Assembly: GCA_042219525.1 (NCBI GenBank)
Contig: JBDGPU010000184.1
Location: 1 to 22,870 of the forward strand
Source: JBDGPU01 sp042219525
GTDB taxonomy: Archaea; Halobacteriota; Halobacteria; Halobacteriales; Haloferacaceae
Length of the DNA stretch: 22,870 bases
Direction of reading: 5' to 3'
Each line of letters opens with the position of its first letter. Position 1 is the stretch's first letter. Position numbers and translations under genes: made by a program. The notes under the pieces are model-generated. The model was not told where the DNA came from. It made no database searches and saw only the letters and a list, made by a program, of their open reading frames with translations. This document shows positions 15,902 through 22,870 of this stretch, piece by piece.

Positions 15902-18060
15902 CGTCGGTCCTCCTGACCAAGGTGGAAAATCCGGTTTTCATCGAGCGGTGCAGTGAAGCCGGGCGGCACGAGCATGGTCGTCGCCGGTGCTTCGACGACG
16001 GATGGCCCCTCGACGACGTTGCCAGCCTGAAGATCGTTCATCTCCCACAACGCCGCCTCGTGCCAGCTGCCGTCCCAGTAGATGTCACGCTCACCGCGAC
16101 TGGCCGACTCCGGTGGCGTCTCAGACTGAAGCTCCTCGTTCGGGAGCGAGGGACTTGGCGACGGGGCGATCCCCGTTCCAACACACATCGTGATCGTGTA
16201 GCCCTGTTCGGGGCTCTGGGCAGCGCGTTGGAACACACGGGCAAACTCCCGCTCGTAGACGTCGATGACGTCCGGGAGGTCATCAGGTGCTATCTCGCCG
16301 TCCCAGATGTCCGCGGGCAAGGTGACCTCCAGGTCGTCGAGCATCCCGGTGTACTGCATCCGGAGTGACGGCTGGAAGGTCATCTCGTCGGTGTCGATGC
16401 CATCGCGTTCGAACGCCTCGACGGCTTGCTGTCGCAGTCCCGTGATAGCATCAGTGAGTACCTCTGCGACCTGCTCTGCGTTACTCAGATCGGGGTACAA
16501 CGGCAGGTCGACCGATCGGTCGTACCGATAGGAATAGTCGGCCGTCGCACACCCGAACGCCGAGAAGGCCGCCGCCCAGTCTGGAATCAGGACATCCCGG
16601 AAGTCCAGCGACTGAGTGTATCCGGCCGCGTGTAGCGGGCCACCACCGCCGTAGGAGATCAGGTGATAGTTCTCCGGACTGTAGCCCAGCCCGAGAATCA
16701 TCGCCCTGAGCTCATTCGTCATGTTGTGTTCGACGGTGTCGAGGACCCCGCGAGCCGTCTCGTACGGATCCTCGTCGAGCGGTCCGGCAACTTGCTCCTC
16801 GATGAACTCCTTTGCTCGCTCGACGTTCAGGTCGATCTTCCCGCCAAGGAAGTAGTCTGGGTCGAGATACCCCAGCATCGCCGTACAATCGGTGACGGTC
16901 GGCGTCTCCAGGCCGCTCTCCTCGTTCGCCACGCCAACAAGGTAGCCGGCGGAGTCAGGTCCAACCTCCAACCGGTTGGACGCGCGGTCAACGCGGACGA
17001 AGCTCCCGGTTCCGGACCCAATCGTGTCCATCGCCGTCATCGGGATGTTGACCATGAACTGCGCGAGCGACTGATCCCAGCGAGTCGGGTAGTGGCCTTC
17101 CGTGATCAAGCCTACGTCGAAGGACGTACCGCCGACGTCCGAGCAGACCAGGTTGTCGATACCGAGTTCGTCCGACAGGAACTCGGCGCCGAAAATGCCG
17201 CCGATCGGACCTGAAACCATCGTTTCGACCAGCCAATCGTGGTTCGGCGAGATGGTGCCGCCGGACGAAGAGAGTACTCGAAATGGAGCTTCGTTCCCGC
17301 GCTCTCCCAGTTCGTCACGCACTCCGTATAGCTGTTCACGGGACGGTTCTACTGCATAGGCTTCGAGGATGAGACTGTTGAGCCGCGGGAGTTCCCCACG
17401 GACCGGGTTCTGGGAGCTCGAGAGCCATATCGGCGCATCCTCGTCGCGCTCCTCGATGATCTCTTCGGCTATCTCCTTGGCTCGATGCTCGTGGTCTGGG
17501 TTCTGGTACGAGTAAATGAACGACACGCAGATGACCCGCACGCCGCGGTCAAGCAGGTCGTGGACCGCTTCTCGGACCTCCTCCTCGTACAGCGGAATCA
17601 TCTCTTGGCCGGACATCCCGACGCGGCAGCTGACGCCGCGAATATTCTCGCGTGGAACGATCGGTTCTGGATGTTCGTGTTCGCGGGCGTGAAGTCGACC
17701 TGAATACGGAAGGTCAACCCATGATTCGATGCCACGGCCGAACCGATGGGTGTCCTCGAAGCCACTGTTCGTGATGACTCCGATATCGCCCTCACCTTCG
17801 CGTTCGAGCAACCGATTCAACATCGCAGTCCCTGAATACACGGTACCACGCAGGGTGTCGGTCGATTCCTCGATGTTCGTCCCCCAGTATCCGAGCGCGT
17901 CGTCGAACGATTCGATGACGCCGTCAGCTTCGTAGTCCGGGGTTGTCTGTGCCTTCCCGACCGTATATTCGCCGTCTTCATCGACGACGAACGTGTCCGT
18001 CATTGTTCCCCCTGTATCCAGGGCCAACAACTCCGGATTGTGCCTATGATTTGAGGTCAC
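15898..18060 (-). CDS. acxA: Acetone carboxylase beta subunit (HyuA-like)
   Basis: The 720-residue ASKHA-fold ATPase of the hydantoinase A family drives carboxylation by phosphorylating bicarbonate and acetone (overall ATP to AMP plus two phosphates in the bacterial enzyme). Seen: phosphate-1 loop LALDTGGTMTDTFVV (12-26), SGPIGG near 283-288, phosphate-2 CSDVGGTSFDVGLI (306-319) and the adenosine motif YGGGGPLHA (470-478). Length matches AcxA (about 717). It starts with GTG at 18060; no suitable in-frame ATG precedes the conserved LALDTGGT. A GAGGTG Shine-Dalgarno-like sequence ends 5 nt before it. A TATA-like TTTATTATC sits about 35-40 bp upstream. It is the first gene of the four-gene operon. 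5-Oxoprolinase or hydantoinase is excluded mainly by the neighbouring acxC. Confidence 0.93.
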   Translation of the reverse strand: MTSNHRHNPELLALDTGGTMTDTFVVDEDGEYTVGKAQTTPDYEADGVIESFDDALGYWGTNIEESTDTLRGTVYSGTAMLNRLLEREGEGDIGVITNSGFEDTHRFGRGIESWVDLPYSGRLHAREHEHPEPIVPRENIRGVSCRVGMSGQEMIPLYEEEVREAVHDLLDRGVRVICVSFIYSYQNPDHEHRAKEIAEEIIEERDEDAPIWLSSSQNPVRGELPRLNSLILEAYAVEPSREQLYGVRDELGERGNEAPFRVLSSSGGTISPNHDWLVETMVSGPIGGIFGAEFLSDELGIDNLVCSDVGGTSFDVGLITEGHYPTRWDQSLAQFMVNIPMTAMDTIGSGTGSFVRVDRASNRLEVGPDSAGYLVGVANEESGLETPTVTDCTAMLGYLDPDYFLGGKIDLNVERAKEFIEEQVAGPLDEDPYETARGVLDTVEHNMTNELRAMILGLGYSPENYHLISYGGGGPLHAAGYTQSLDFRDVLIPDWAAAFSAFGCATADYSYRYDRSVDLPLYPDLSNAEQVAEVLTDAITGLRQQAVEAFERDGIDTDEMTFQPSLRMQYTGMLDDLEVTLPADIWDGEIAPDDLPDVIDVYEREFARVFQRAAQSPEQGYTITMCVGTGIAPSPSPSLPNEELQSETPPESASRGERDIYWDGSWHEAALWEMNDLQAGNVVEGPSVVEAPATTMLVPPGFTAPLDENRIFHLGQEDRR

Positions 18061-18092
18061 GTTAACACCTCACAAACACACCTTAGAAGATA

Positions 18093-18143
18093 GATAATAA
18101 AGCTAATCGCTATGTGAGAGAATACCTATCGATATTTATTATC
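18093..18143 (-). promoter_or_regulatory. acx operon promoter with a flanking inverted repeat
   Basis: On the plus strand GATAATAAA (18093-18101) and its exact reverse complement TTTATTATC (18135-18143) are separated by 33 bp. On the minus strand the proximal copy lies at TATA distance from the acxA GTG. The distal copy could be an operator half-site, a second promoter, or chance in AT-rich DNA. Confidence 0.45.
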
Positions 18144-18324
18144 TTTTGAATAAGAGGGACGGAATCGGTCAGTTAGCCCGAATGTGCGCGTGATTTTTGG
18201 CGGCTTTCGGCTGGCACTCACCGAGACCGCGCGTTGGGTCTACTTCGGCAAAGAGCGACCTCCTGAACGATACAAAGAGGTGCTGCTGTTCAGGAATAGT
18301 GACCTGGGAGGGCCCCAACCTAAC

Positions 18325-18340
18325 GGAGATCGCTATCTCC
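18325..18340 (-). terminator. Hairpin just after the regulator stop codon
   Basis: GGAGAT (18325-18330) and ATCTCC (18335-18340) form a perfect 6-bp stem with a 4-nt loop. It starts five bases downstream of the regulator's stop codon. It could stop or process the transcript. It lacks a clear T run. The rest of 18061-18345 holds the acx promoter and no gene I can support. Confidence 0.35.
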
Positions 18341-18345
18341 TGTGG

Positions 18346-19050
18346 TCAGTCTTTTCCTGGGTATTCCCCGGGACTGGCTGGGTAGTCGCCGAAGAGAACA
18401 CCGAGAAGCGAAGAGATAGAGCGGCGGAATCGTTCACTGAACGTCGACTGGCTAATACCCAGTTCGTCCGCAACCTCGCTGGCCGAAGCGCTCTGTGGGA
18501 CGTCGAAGTACCCGGCCCGGTAGGCCACCTCGATGGTTCTGAGGTGTTCCGGCGGAAGCGACTGGACGGTTGCCTGCTTGAATCGGTCAGAACCCAGCAT
18601 CGCATCCATGTTTTCGACCTGATTGACGCTGAGGAGGTTGAATCCGCCATGTGAGGCTTCGATATCCCCTGCGATCGACTGCAAATGATCCCAGTCCTCG
18701 ACACTAACCGTCCCTTCGAGATACCGTCCTCTGAGTCGGACTGTATGCGGAACTGCTCGCCGTTGTGCGATCGTTTGGACAATACAGGAGTCCCCGGAAA
18801 TCCTGACCAAGAGCATGAAGGTCCCCGACTCTGCGGTGTACGCTTCGCTCCGAAGCAACTCTACAGAAGGGAGGGCTTCGACGGCCGCATCCGGTGGACC
18901 TTCCAGGTCGCTTACGGTGAGGAAAGCGAGCCATTCATCGTCCTCATCAGCCTGAAGTACAGAGTCAACGGCGGTCGAGGAGCCGTCGATCTCGCGATGT
19001 ATGCGACCGAGGACTCCACTGGGGTTCGTCTGGAACGTGATTTGCAACAT
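18346..19050 (-). CDS. HTH_10 (bacterio-opsin activator-like) transcription regulator
   Basis: The 234-residue protein has the Bat/HTH_10 layout typical of haloarchaea. An N-terminal sensor-like region (1 to about 155) begins MLQITFQTNPSGVLGRIHREI and contains GRYLEGTVSVEDWDHLQSIA. The C-terminal helix-turn-helix (about 160-218) reads LPPEHLRTIEVAYRAGYFDVPQSASASEVADELGISQSTFSERFRRSISSLL. The gene begins 7 bp after the upstream ligase stop, so the two share a transcript, and the acxA promoter lies just beyond its end. I infer that it controls the acx island in response to a ketone or its acid. Bacterial acx operons instead use the sigma-54 activator AcxR, so the regulator has been replaced. 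The direction of control (activation or repression) is not visible. Confidence 0.9.
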   Translation of the reverse strand: MLQITFQTNPSGVLGRIHREIDGSSTAVDSVLQADEDDEWLAFLTVSDLEGPPDAAVEALPSVELLRSEAYTAESGTFMLLVRISGDSCIVQTIAQRRAVPHTVRLRGRYLEGTVSVEDWDHLQSIAGDIEASHGGFNLLSVNQVENMDAMLGSDRFKQATVQSLPPEHLRTIEVAYRAGYFDVPQSASASEVADELGISQSTFSERFRRSISSLLGVLFGDYPASPGEYPGKD

Positions 19051-19057
19051 TCAGCCG

Positions 19058-20611
19058 TTACCAGTAGGGATCCCTCAGCGCCTGTTTATCGACCTTCCCG
19101 TACGGCGTTTCGGGAAGCTGACCAACGATATCGACCGATTGTGGATACCCCTTATCCAGATATTCTTGACAAAGTTCCCTGAGTTCGTCGGTTTCGATTT
19201 TCACCCCTTTGGTCGGCACGATGACGGCTTTGACACGTTGATCCTCTCCCAGAGCTTCCTTCGTCCCCATCTCGTCTGTAGGAACACCGATGACCGCGAC
19301 CTGCTTCACGTCGGGGTGGCGCTGAATCACGTCCTCGACCGTTGTCGAGAACACTGGTTCCCCGTCCACAACGATGACATCCTGTATTCGGTCGAGGACG
19401 AAGACGCGTCCGTCCTCGATCCGACCAACGTCGCCCGTCCTGAGCCACCCATCTTCGGTATATGCAGTCCGTTCACCGAGGTAGCCGGTCAATGCGTACG
19501 GTGATTTGACCGCGATTTCGCCCACGGCCGTTGCCCAGTCTTCCTCGATATTCAGTAGCTGGACCGTAACGAGTTCGGTCGGGTACCCCGCCGATCTGAG
19601 TGTATCGCCGTCGAGAGCGTGTTCGGACTTCGGCAGGACAGTGATCAGGTTTGGCACTTCCGTGAGCCCGTAGAACTGTACAAAGACTTTGCCAAGCTCA
19701 TCGATGGCTCGTTGGAGTACGGGCTCGGGAATCGGGGCCGCCCCGTACGCGATAGTCCGGAGCGAGTCGGTATTCGTTTCGGTGAACCTTTTGTCGTCGA
19801 CGAGCGTCCCGATCATCGGCGGAATCAGGCACGTCCAGGTGACACGTTCCTTCTCGATCGTCTCTAACACCGACTGACTATCGAACTCTTGTTTGAGAAG
19901 TATCGTTGCACCCTGCGCCAAGCCGGCCCGGGCGAACGGCTCAGCCGAGTGTGAGAGGGGTGTCGTCAGCAACATTCTTTCGTCGTGACGGATATTCATC
20001 TCCCGGACGTGCGCGTAACAGTTCAGAGTCAGAGAGCGATGCGTGTGGACGACCCCTTTTGGTTCGCCAGTCGTGCCACTGGTGTAGTAAATCGCTGCTG
20101 TGTCATCCGGTGAGATTTCAATACCGGGTGGCTCCAGACCTGCCCGCGCAAGTAACTCCTCAAGGTCGTGAAATCCGATCGGTATCGGGTCGGTATCAGC
20201 GTGGGCGATGACGTGCTGGAGCTCGTTATGTTCGCGCTGGAGCGTCTGGACGACGTCAAAGAACCCTTGATCGACGACAAGTACGTCCAGATCCTCATTC
20301 CGCAACAGCGACTGCACCTGTGCGTCGTCGAGTTCCTTGTTCAGCGGAATAACTGTCACCCCGGCCCGAATCGCAGCAGTATGGGCAATGATAAACTCCG
20401 GCCGATTGTCCATCAGGATACCAACCCGATCGTCGGTCGTCAGACCTAGTGACCGATACACGTTCGCCAGTCGGGCTGACTTGTCGTCGAAAGTGCCGTA
20501 CGTCAGCGTCTCCTTTCCATGATGGATCGCGGTACGGTCCCCATGTCGCTCGAAGGTCCGTTCGAAGAGCCTATCGAGTGTTAGCATTTCATTTTCTGGG
20601 GGTCGATCCAT
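19058..20611 (-). CDS. AMP-forming acyl-CoA ligase, second paralogue
   Basis: The 517-residue ANL enzyme is paralogous to the ligase at 11556-13136. Seen: P-loop YYTSGTTGEPKGV (about 175-187), YGLTE from about residue 314, RTGDVGRIEDG, VLDRIQDVI and the C-terminal catalytic lysine in PETPYGK (about Lys506). Shared unusual stretches with the paralogue include FVQFYG-TEVPNLIT, YGAAP and TPLSHSA/TPLPHSA. The first in-frame start is a GTG at 20629, but ATG 20611 fits better: the TATA palindrome at 20642-20651 is about 35 bp upstream, and MDRPPENEMLTL is haloarchaeal in style. It is first in a two-gene unit with the HTH_10 regulator. The substrate is unknown; acetoacetate or another short oxo-acid fits the context. 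Confidence 0.86.
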   Translation of the reverse strand: MDRPPENEMLTLDRLFERTFERHGDRTAIHHGKETLTYGTFDDKSARLANVYRSLGLTTDDRVGILMDNRPEFIIAHTAAIRAGVTVIPLNKELDDAQVQSLLRNEDLDVLVVDQGFFDVVQTLQREHNELQHVIAHADTDPIPIGFHDLEELLARAGLEPPGIEISPDDTAAIYYTSGTTGEPKGVVHTHRSLTLNCYAHVREMNIRHDERMLLTTPLSHSAEPFARAGLAQGATILLKQEFDSQSVLETIEKERVTWTCLIPPMIGTLVDDKRFTETNTDSLRTIAYGAAPIPEPVLQRAIDELGKVFVQFYGLTEVPNLITVLPKSEHALDGDTLRSAGYPTELVTVQLLNIEEDWATAVGEIAVKSPYALTGYLGERTAYTEDGWLRTGDVGRIEDGRVFVLDRIQDVIVVDGEPVFSTTVEDVIQRHPDVKQVAVIGVPTDEMGTKEALGEDQRVKAVIVPTKGVKIETDELRELCQEYLDKGYPQSVDIVGQLPETPYGKVDKQALRDPYW

Positions 20612-20641
20612 GGTGAGTATACATAGCACACCACATACAAC

Positions 20642-20651
20642 GATTTAAATC
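20642..20651 (-). promoter_or_regulatory. TATA element for the ligase-regulator unit
   Basis: The palindrome GATTTAAATC is centred about 36 bp upstream of the ATG at 20611, giving an expected transcript start a few bases before the start codon. Confidence 0.5.
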
Positions 20652-20807
20652 TTGTTCGTGAGTTGGCACTCTGAGTAATATTCGATTGGTATGGATTTCA
20701 CCCCCCGACAAACCATCAGTTGCCTATGAAAAGTACGGGAGTGGGTGATCGGATCTTCCAGGCTCCTAACACGTGTCTGGTTCACTCTCCATCGATTATG
20801 GTTATAC

Positions 20808-20945
20808 ATCGGTGAGGGTAGAGAAGCTGTTAGCAGGAGGCTATCTGAACTCGCGGGTCGCGAGTTGGCAGCGCGGGTAGAACGGGCAGAATACGAAATT
20901 ACGGATCTGAATGTGCCTACCTGGAAGGAGAACTCGACACGATGA
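20808..20945 (+). pseudogene. Possible small gene remnant
   Basis: The reading GEGREAVSRRLSELAGRELAARVERAEYEITDLNVPTWKENSTR followed by TGA has the amphipathic, Arg/Glu-rich look of a haloarchaeal helical protein end, while the upstream reading (from an ATG at 20745) does not. I do not recognise the family. It may be the 3' end of a lost gene between the island and the tRNA. The rest of 20652-21106 shows no gene. Confidence 0.25.
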
Positions 20946-21106
20946 ACTGAAAGACGTTGCAGACCCAACTCTCGCCAGTAGGTAACCGGATACCAAGACA
21001 CAACTACGGACACGTCTCTTGGCGAGTAACAGTCGGAACGAAATTGGATGGCTGGGGAGTACCAGGCCACCAATTCTCCCCGGCCAACGAAGGCCAGGGA
21101 AGTAGG

Positions 21107-21180
21107 TGGGCCAACACGGATTTGAACCGTGGACCTCCCGGTTATCAGCCGAGCGCTCAACCTGACTGAGCTATTGGCCC
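21107..21180 (-). tRNA. tRNA-Ile (anticodon GAU)
   Basis: The minus strand gives a 74-nt cloverleaf. The acceptor GGGCCAA pairs with TTGGCCC with discriminator A, and there is a D arm with GCTC/GAGC. The anticodon stem CTCGG/CCGGG has loop CTGATAA (anticodon GAT). The T arm is ACGG-TTCAAAT-CCGT. CCA is not encoded and there is no intron. It lies at the right edge of the low-GC island; tRNA 3' ends are common integration sites, and here the 3' end faces the island. Confidence 0.95.
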
Positions 21181-21212
21181 AGGTGAGCGCAATTATTGGT
21201 TGCCGGGGTAGG

Positions 21213-21222
21213 AGTTTAAGCG
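21213..21222 (-). promoter_or_regulatory. TATA element of tRNA-Ile
   Basis: On the minus strand CGCTTAAACT lies about 35-40 bp before the tRNA 5' end, the usual place for a haloarchaeal tRNA promoter. Confidence 0.45.
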
Positions 21223-21339
21223 TTTCCTTTCGGCACCACGGCGACGTCTGTCGGTTTTCCCCACGGTAGCGACCCACGAGATGGAGCCGATACCGACACT
21301 CGCCGCACAGCGCCACCGCGAAAACCAACCGCCACCGAC

Positions 21340-21975
21340 TCAGTTCGCGTCGCGTTCCTCGACAGTGTAGTCGACGTCGACGACGTCGTCCGTTTCGGAC
21401 GAGCTGCCGTCGGTTCCGGACCCGCCTGAGCCGCCAGAACCTCCCGAACCACCGGATCCACCCGGACCTCCAGGCCCGCCCGGACCGCCCGGCCCGCCCG
21501 GACCACCCGGCCCGAACCCGCCGCCGTCGAAGCCGTCGAACTCGTCATCGCCGCCGGGGAAGCCGCCGACCCAGACGTTGCCGGTGGCGAAGCCGCCGGT
21601 CCGTTTATCAAGGTAGGGGACGACGACGAAGCGCTTGAGGCCGGCCCGGATGGGGACTCGCGTAACCGGGAACGCGAGGAGGAACCCGATGGTGTCCGTG
21701 ACGAGCCCCGGCGTGAGCAGGAACGCGCCCGCCGCGATGAGCAGCGCGCCGTCGAGCAGCTCGTCGGTCGGCGGCGACCCCTGCCCGAGCTTGCGCTGGA
21801 TGCGCTGGAGGGTGTGACGCCCCTCCGCTCGGACGAGCAGCATGCCGAGGATCGCCGTCAACACGACGAGCGCGACCGTCAGCTGCCACCCGAGATGGTC
21901 CGCCACGACGACGAGGAACAGCGCGTCGGCGAGCGGAATGAGCAGGAGCAGCGCGATCACGTAACGGAATCGCAT
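21340..21975 (-). CDS. fxsA: FxsA family membrane protein
   Basis: The 211-residue protein has the FxsA core: a first membrane segment (YVIALLLLIPLADALFLVVVA), a second (LTVALVVLTAILGMLLVRAEG), then QRIQRKLGQGSPPTDELLDGALLIAAGAFLLTPGLVTDTIGFLLAFPVTRVPIR, the family's most conserved part. The tail is a low-complexity run of GPGGPGG and GGSGGS units ending in an acidic VEERDAN. FxsA is known in E. coli for relieving phage T7 exclusion when overexpressed; its normal role is unclear. I start at 21975 (MRFRYVIALLL) rather than ATG 22002, because family members begin just before the first membrane segment. The frame stays open far upstream through the 81-bp repeats, but that part is not protein. 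Confidence 0.9.
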   Translation of the reverse strand: MRFRYVIALLLLIPLADALFLVVVADHLGWQLTVALVVLTAILGMLLVRAEGRHTLQRIQRKLGQGSPPTDELLDGALLIAAGAFLLTPGLVTDTIGFLLAFPVTRVPIRAGLKRFVVVPYLDKRTGGFATGNVWVGGFPGGDDEFDGFDGGGFGPGGPGGPGGPGGPGGPGGSGGSGGSGGSGGSGTDGSSSETDDVVDVDYTVEERDAN

Positions 21976-22068
21976 GTGCCGACGTATCCGCCGGGTGCCC
22001 ATAGCCCTTTTCGTCCACTGGCTTCGATTTCGATTCTGGCGAGGATTGAGTGAGGATTTGACCGATCT

Positions 22069-22551
22069 CAGTCGCTTTCTTATAACGGAACTGTCCAGGT
22101 TCAGACGCTGGTCGCTCGGCCACAACAGCATGAACGCCCTCGGCCGCTCGCTATGTGTTGGTTGGAATAGATGATACGGACTTAATCTCGACAGCACCGC
22201 AGATTCCTTGAAAGCCCTCGGCCGCTCTTTCTTAAAAACCGTATTTAAAGGTGCAGACGCTGCTGCGCTCGACGGCAACGCAGACTCCTCGAAAGCCCTC
22301 GGCCGCTCTTTCTTATAAACCGTATTTAAATATGCAGACGCTGCTGCGCTCGACGGTAACGCAGACTCCTCGAAAGCCCTCGGCCGCTCTTTCTTATAAA
22401 CCGTATTTAAATATGCAGACGCTGCTGCGCTCGACGGTAACGCAGACTCCTTGAAATCCCTCGGCCGCTCTTTCTTAAAAACCGTATTTAAAGGTGCAGA
22501 CGCTGCTGCGCTCGACGGCAACGCAGACTCCTCGAAAGCCCTCGGCCGCTC
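22069..22551 (-). repeat. 81-bp tandem repeat array
   Basis: The motif GAAAGCCCTCGGCCGCTC starts at 22210, 22291, 22372, 22453 (one variant base) and 22534, an exact 81-bp period with four full units. Two decayed units extend the array towards fxsA: about 22069-22132, recognisable by CTTTCTTATAA and CAGACGCTG, and 22133-22209. Units 1 and 4 share one variant set (CTTAAAAACC, AAAGGTGC, GGCAAC). Units 2 and 3 share another (CTTATAAACC, AAATATGC, GGTAAC). Each unit has an AT-rich TATTTAAA core that could serve as a TATA element. On the minus strand each unit begins with the 3' arm of the helix closing the neighbouring structured element. The whole unit is conserved, so it is not a CRISPR. Confidence 0.9.
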
Positions 22552-22758
22552 GCGGTCGCTGAGCAGGATATCTGGACCTCTCCGCACCGCCCGGTCCAGA
22601 TAGTGCCTGTCTCAGCGACTCCCCTTCGGCGCGACCACTGGAAGACGGTCCGGGCATTCCGTTGCGTCTCTCCGCACCGCCCGACGGACGGGTCCGGGCT
22701 GCGACTTCCATGGTCTCGTTCGCTGCGCTCACGAGAGCGGCCGTCGCCCTTTCAGTCC
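22534..22758 (-). ncRNA. Candidate structured RNA/DNA element, right copy (inverted)
   Basis: Read on the minus strand it starts with GGACTGAAAGGG (22758-22747), identical to window positions 1-12. The outer helix has GAAAG/CTTTC (22534-22538 with 22749-22753) plus CGGCCGCTC/GAGCGGCCG (22543-22551 with 22735-22743). Inside, GTCGCTGAG (22555-22563) pairs with 22611-22619, CAGG (22564-22567) with CCTG (22606-22609), and TATCTGGAC (22569-22577) with 22594-22602, together a 22-bp interrupted stem. TGGAAG (22639-22644) pairs with 22705-22710, and CTCGT (22715-22719) with 22731-22735. This is a multi-branched fold. CTCTCCGCACCGCCCG occurs twice, 90 bp apart. The frame through it is open but not protein-like. 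The remaining 22759-22870 shows only GC-rich sequence with no gene. Confidence 0.45.
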
Positions 22759-22870
22759 ACCAGGACCGCACCGGCCAGCCACCGCGACAGCGACAGCACC
22801 GCACAGCTACCGCAGGCCTCAGTCCTCCCCAGCCTCGGCCGGCGCCGGAACCGCACCGCCTCGGCGCCGG

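Noticed and set aside
13652..18060. Hydantoinase A/B or 5-oxoprolinase
   Set aside because: The adjacent gamma subunit and CoA ligases point to a ketone carboxylase; the HyuA/HyuB similarity is superfamily-level.
20652..21106. An attachment-site duplication of the tRNA-Ile 3' end
   Set aside because: No second copy of the tRNA 3' sequence was found in the window.
20645..21328. A 227-residue minus-strand protein
   Set aside because: The frame runs straight through tRNA-Ile and has no coding character.
22069..22551. CRISPR array
   Set aside because: The full 81-bp unit is conserved with no unique spacers, and no cas gene is nearby.
21340..22587. A 415-residue extended FxsA protein reading through the repeats
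   Set aside because: The period is a multiple of three, so the frame stays open by chance; the FxsA family starts at the first membrane segment (21975).

Overview
The window is chromosomal DNA from a halophilic archaeon (class Halobacteria). The evidence is high GC, acidic proteins, promoters with a TATA element about 27-35 bp before the start codon (often nearly leaderless), a Bat-type HTH_10 regulator, a multi-PAS histidine kinase, a Tat-type signal peptide and an archaeal tRNA-Ile(GAU). I cannot name the genus.

Left part (1-9250). A compact structured repeat element (1-128) runs into 78-bp tandem repeats (to 309). It is followed by homoserine kinase (thrB), a small membrane protein, a short acidic protein of unknown function, an HD-domain phosphohydrolase of the dGTPase/SAMHD1 type, a modular one-pass membrane protein, a Tat-exported protein with an unusual basic Gly/Asn/Lys/Arg tail, and a soluble GAF-PAS-PAS-PAS histidine kinase. 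Ahead of the kinase lies a segment of about 360 bp packed with perfect hairpins (6411-6770), which I regard as a candidate structured RNA.

Central part (about 9250-21100), nearly all on the minus strand. This is a catabolic island for ketone carboxylation. Three adjacent transcription units are read right to left. The first is an acyl-CoA ligase with an HTH_10 regulator. The second is acetone carboxylase acxA-acxB-acxC plus a second acyl-CoA ligase, with ATGA overlaps at two of three junctions. The third is an amidohydrolase_2 protein with a DUF59/MIP18 protein, whose genes abut exactly. The inferred pathway is acetone (or a similar ketone) + HCO3- + ATP to acetoacetate, followed by CoA activation by one or both ligases. 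The amidohydrolase-DUF59 pair recalls the pair found in actinobacterial propane monooxygenase operons, another acetone-producing route, and may help mature a metal centre. The island looks less GC-rich than its flanks. It has decayed coding fragments at its left edge and tRNA-Ile at its right edge, which fits horizontal acquisition.

Right part (21100-22870). tRNA-Ile(GAU), fxsA, an array of 81-bp tandem repeats, and a second, inverted copy of the structured element seen at position 1. Both copies start with the same 12-mer (GGACTGAAAGGG). Both close with a long-range helix whose sequence differs but whose pairing is kept. Both are followed by tandem repeats that re-copy the 3' arm of that helix. 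This recurring architecture is the most unusual non-coding signal in the window.
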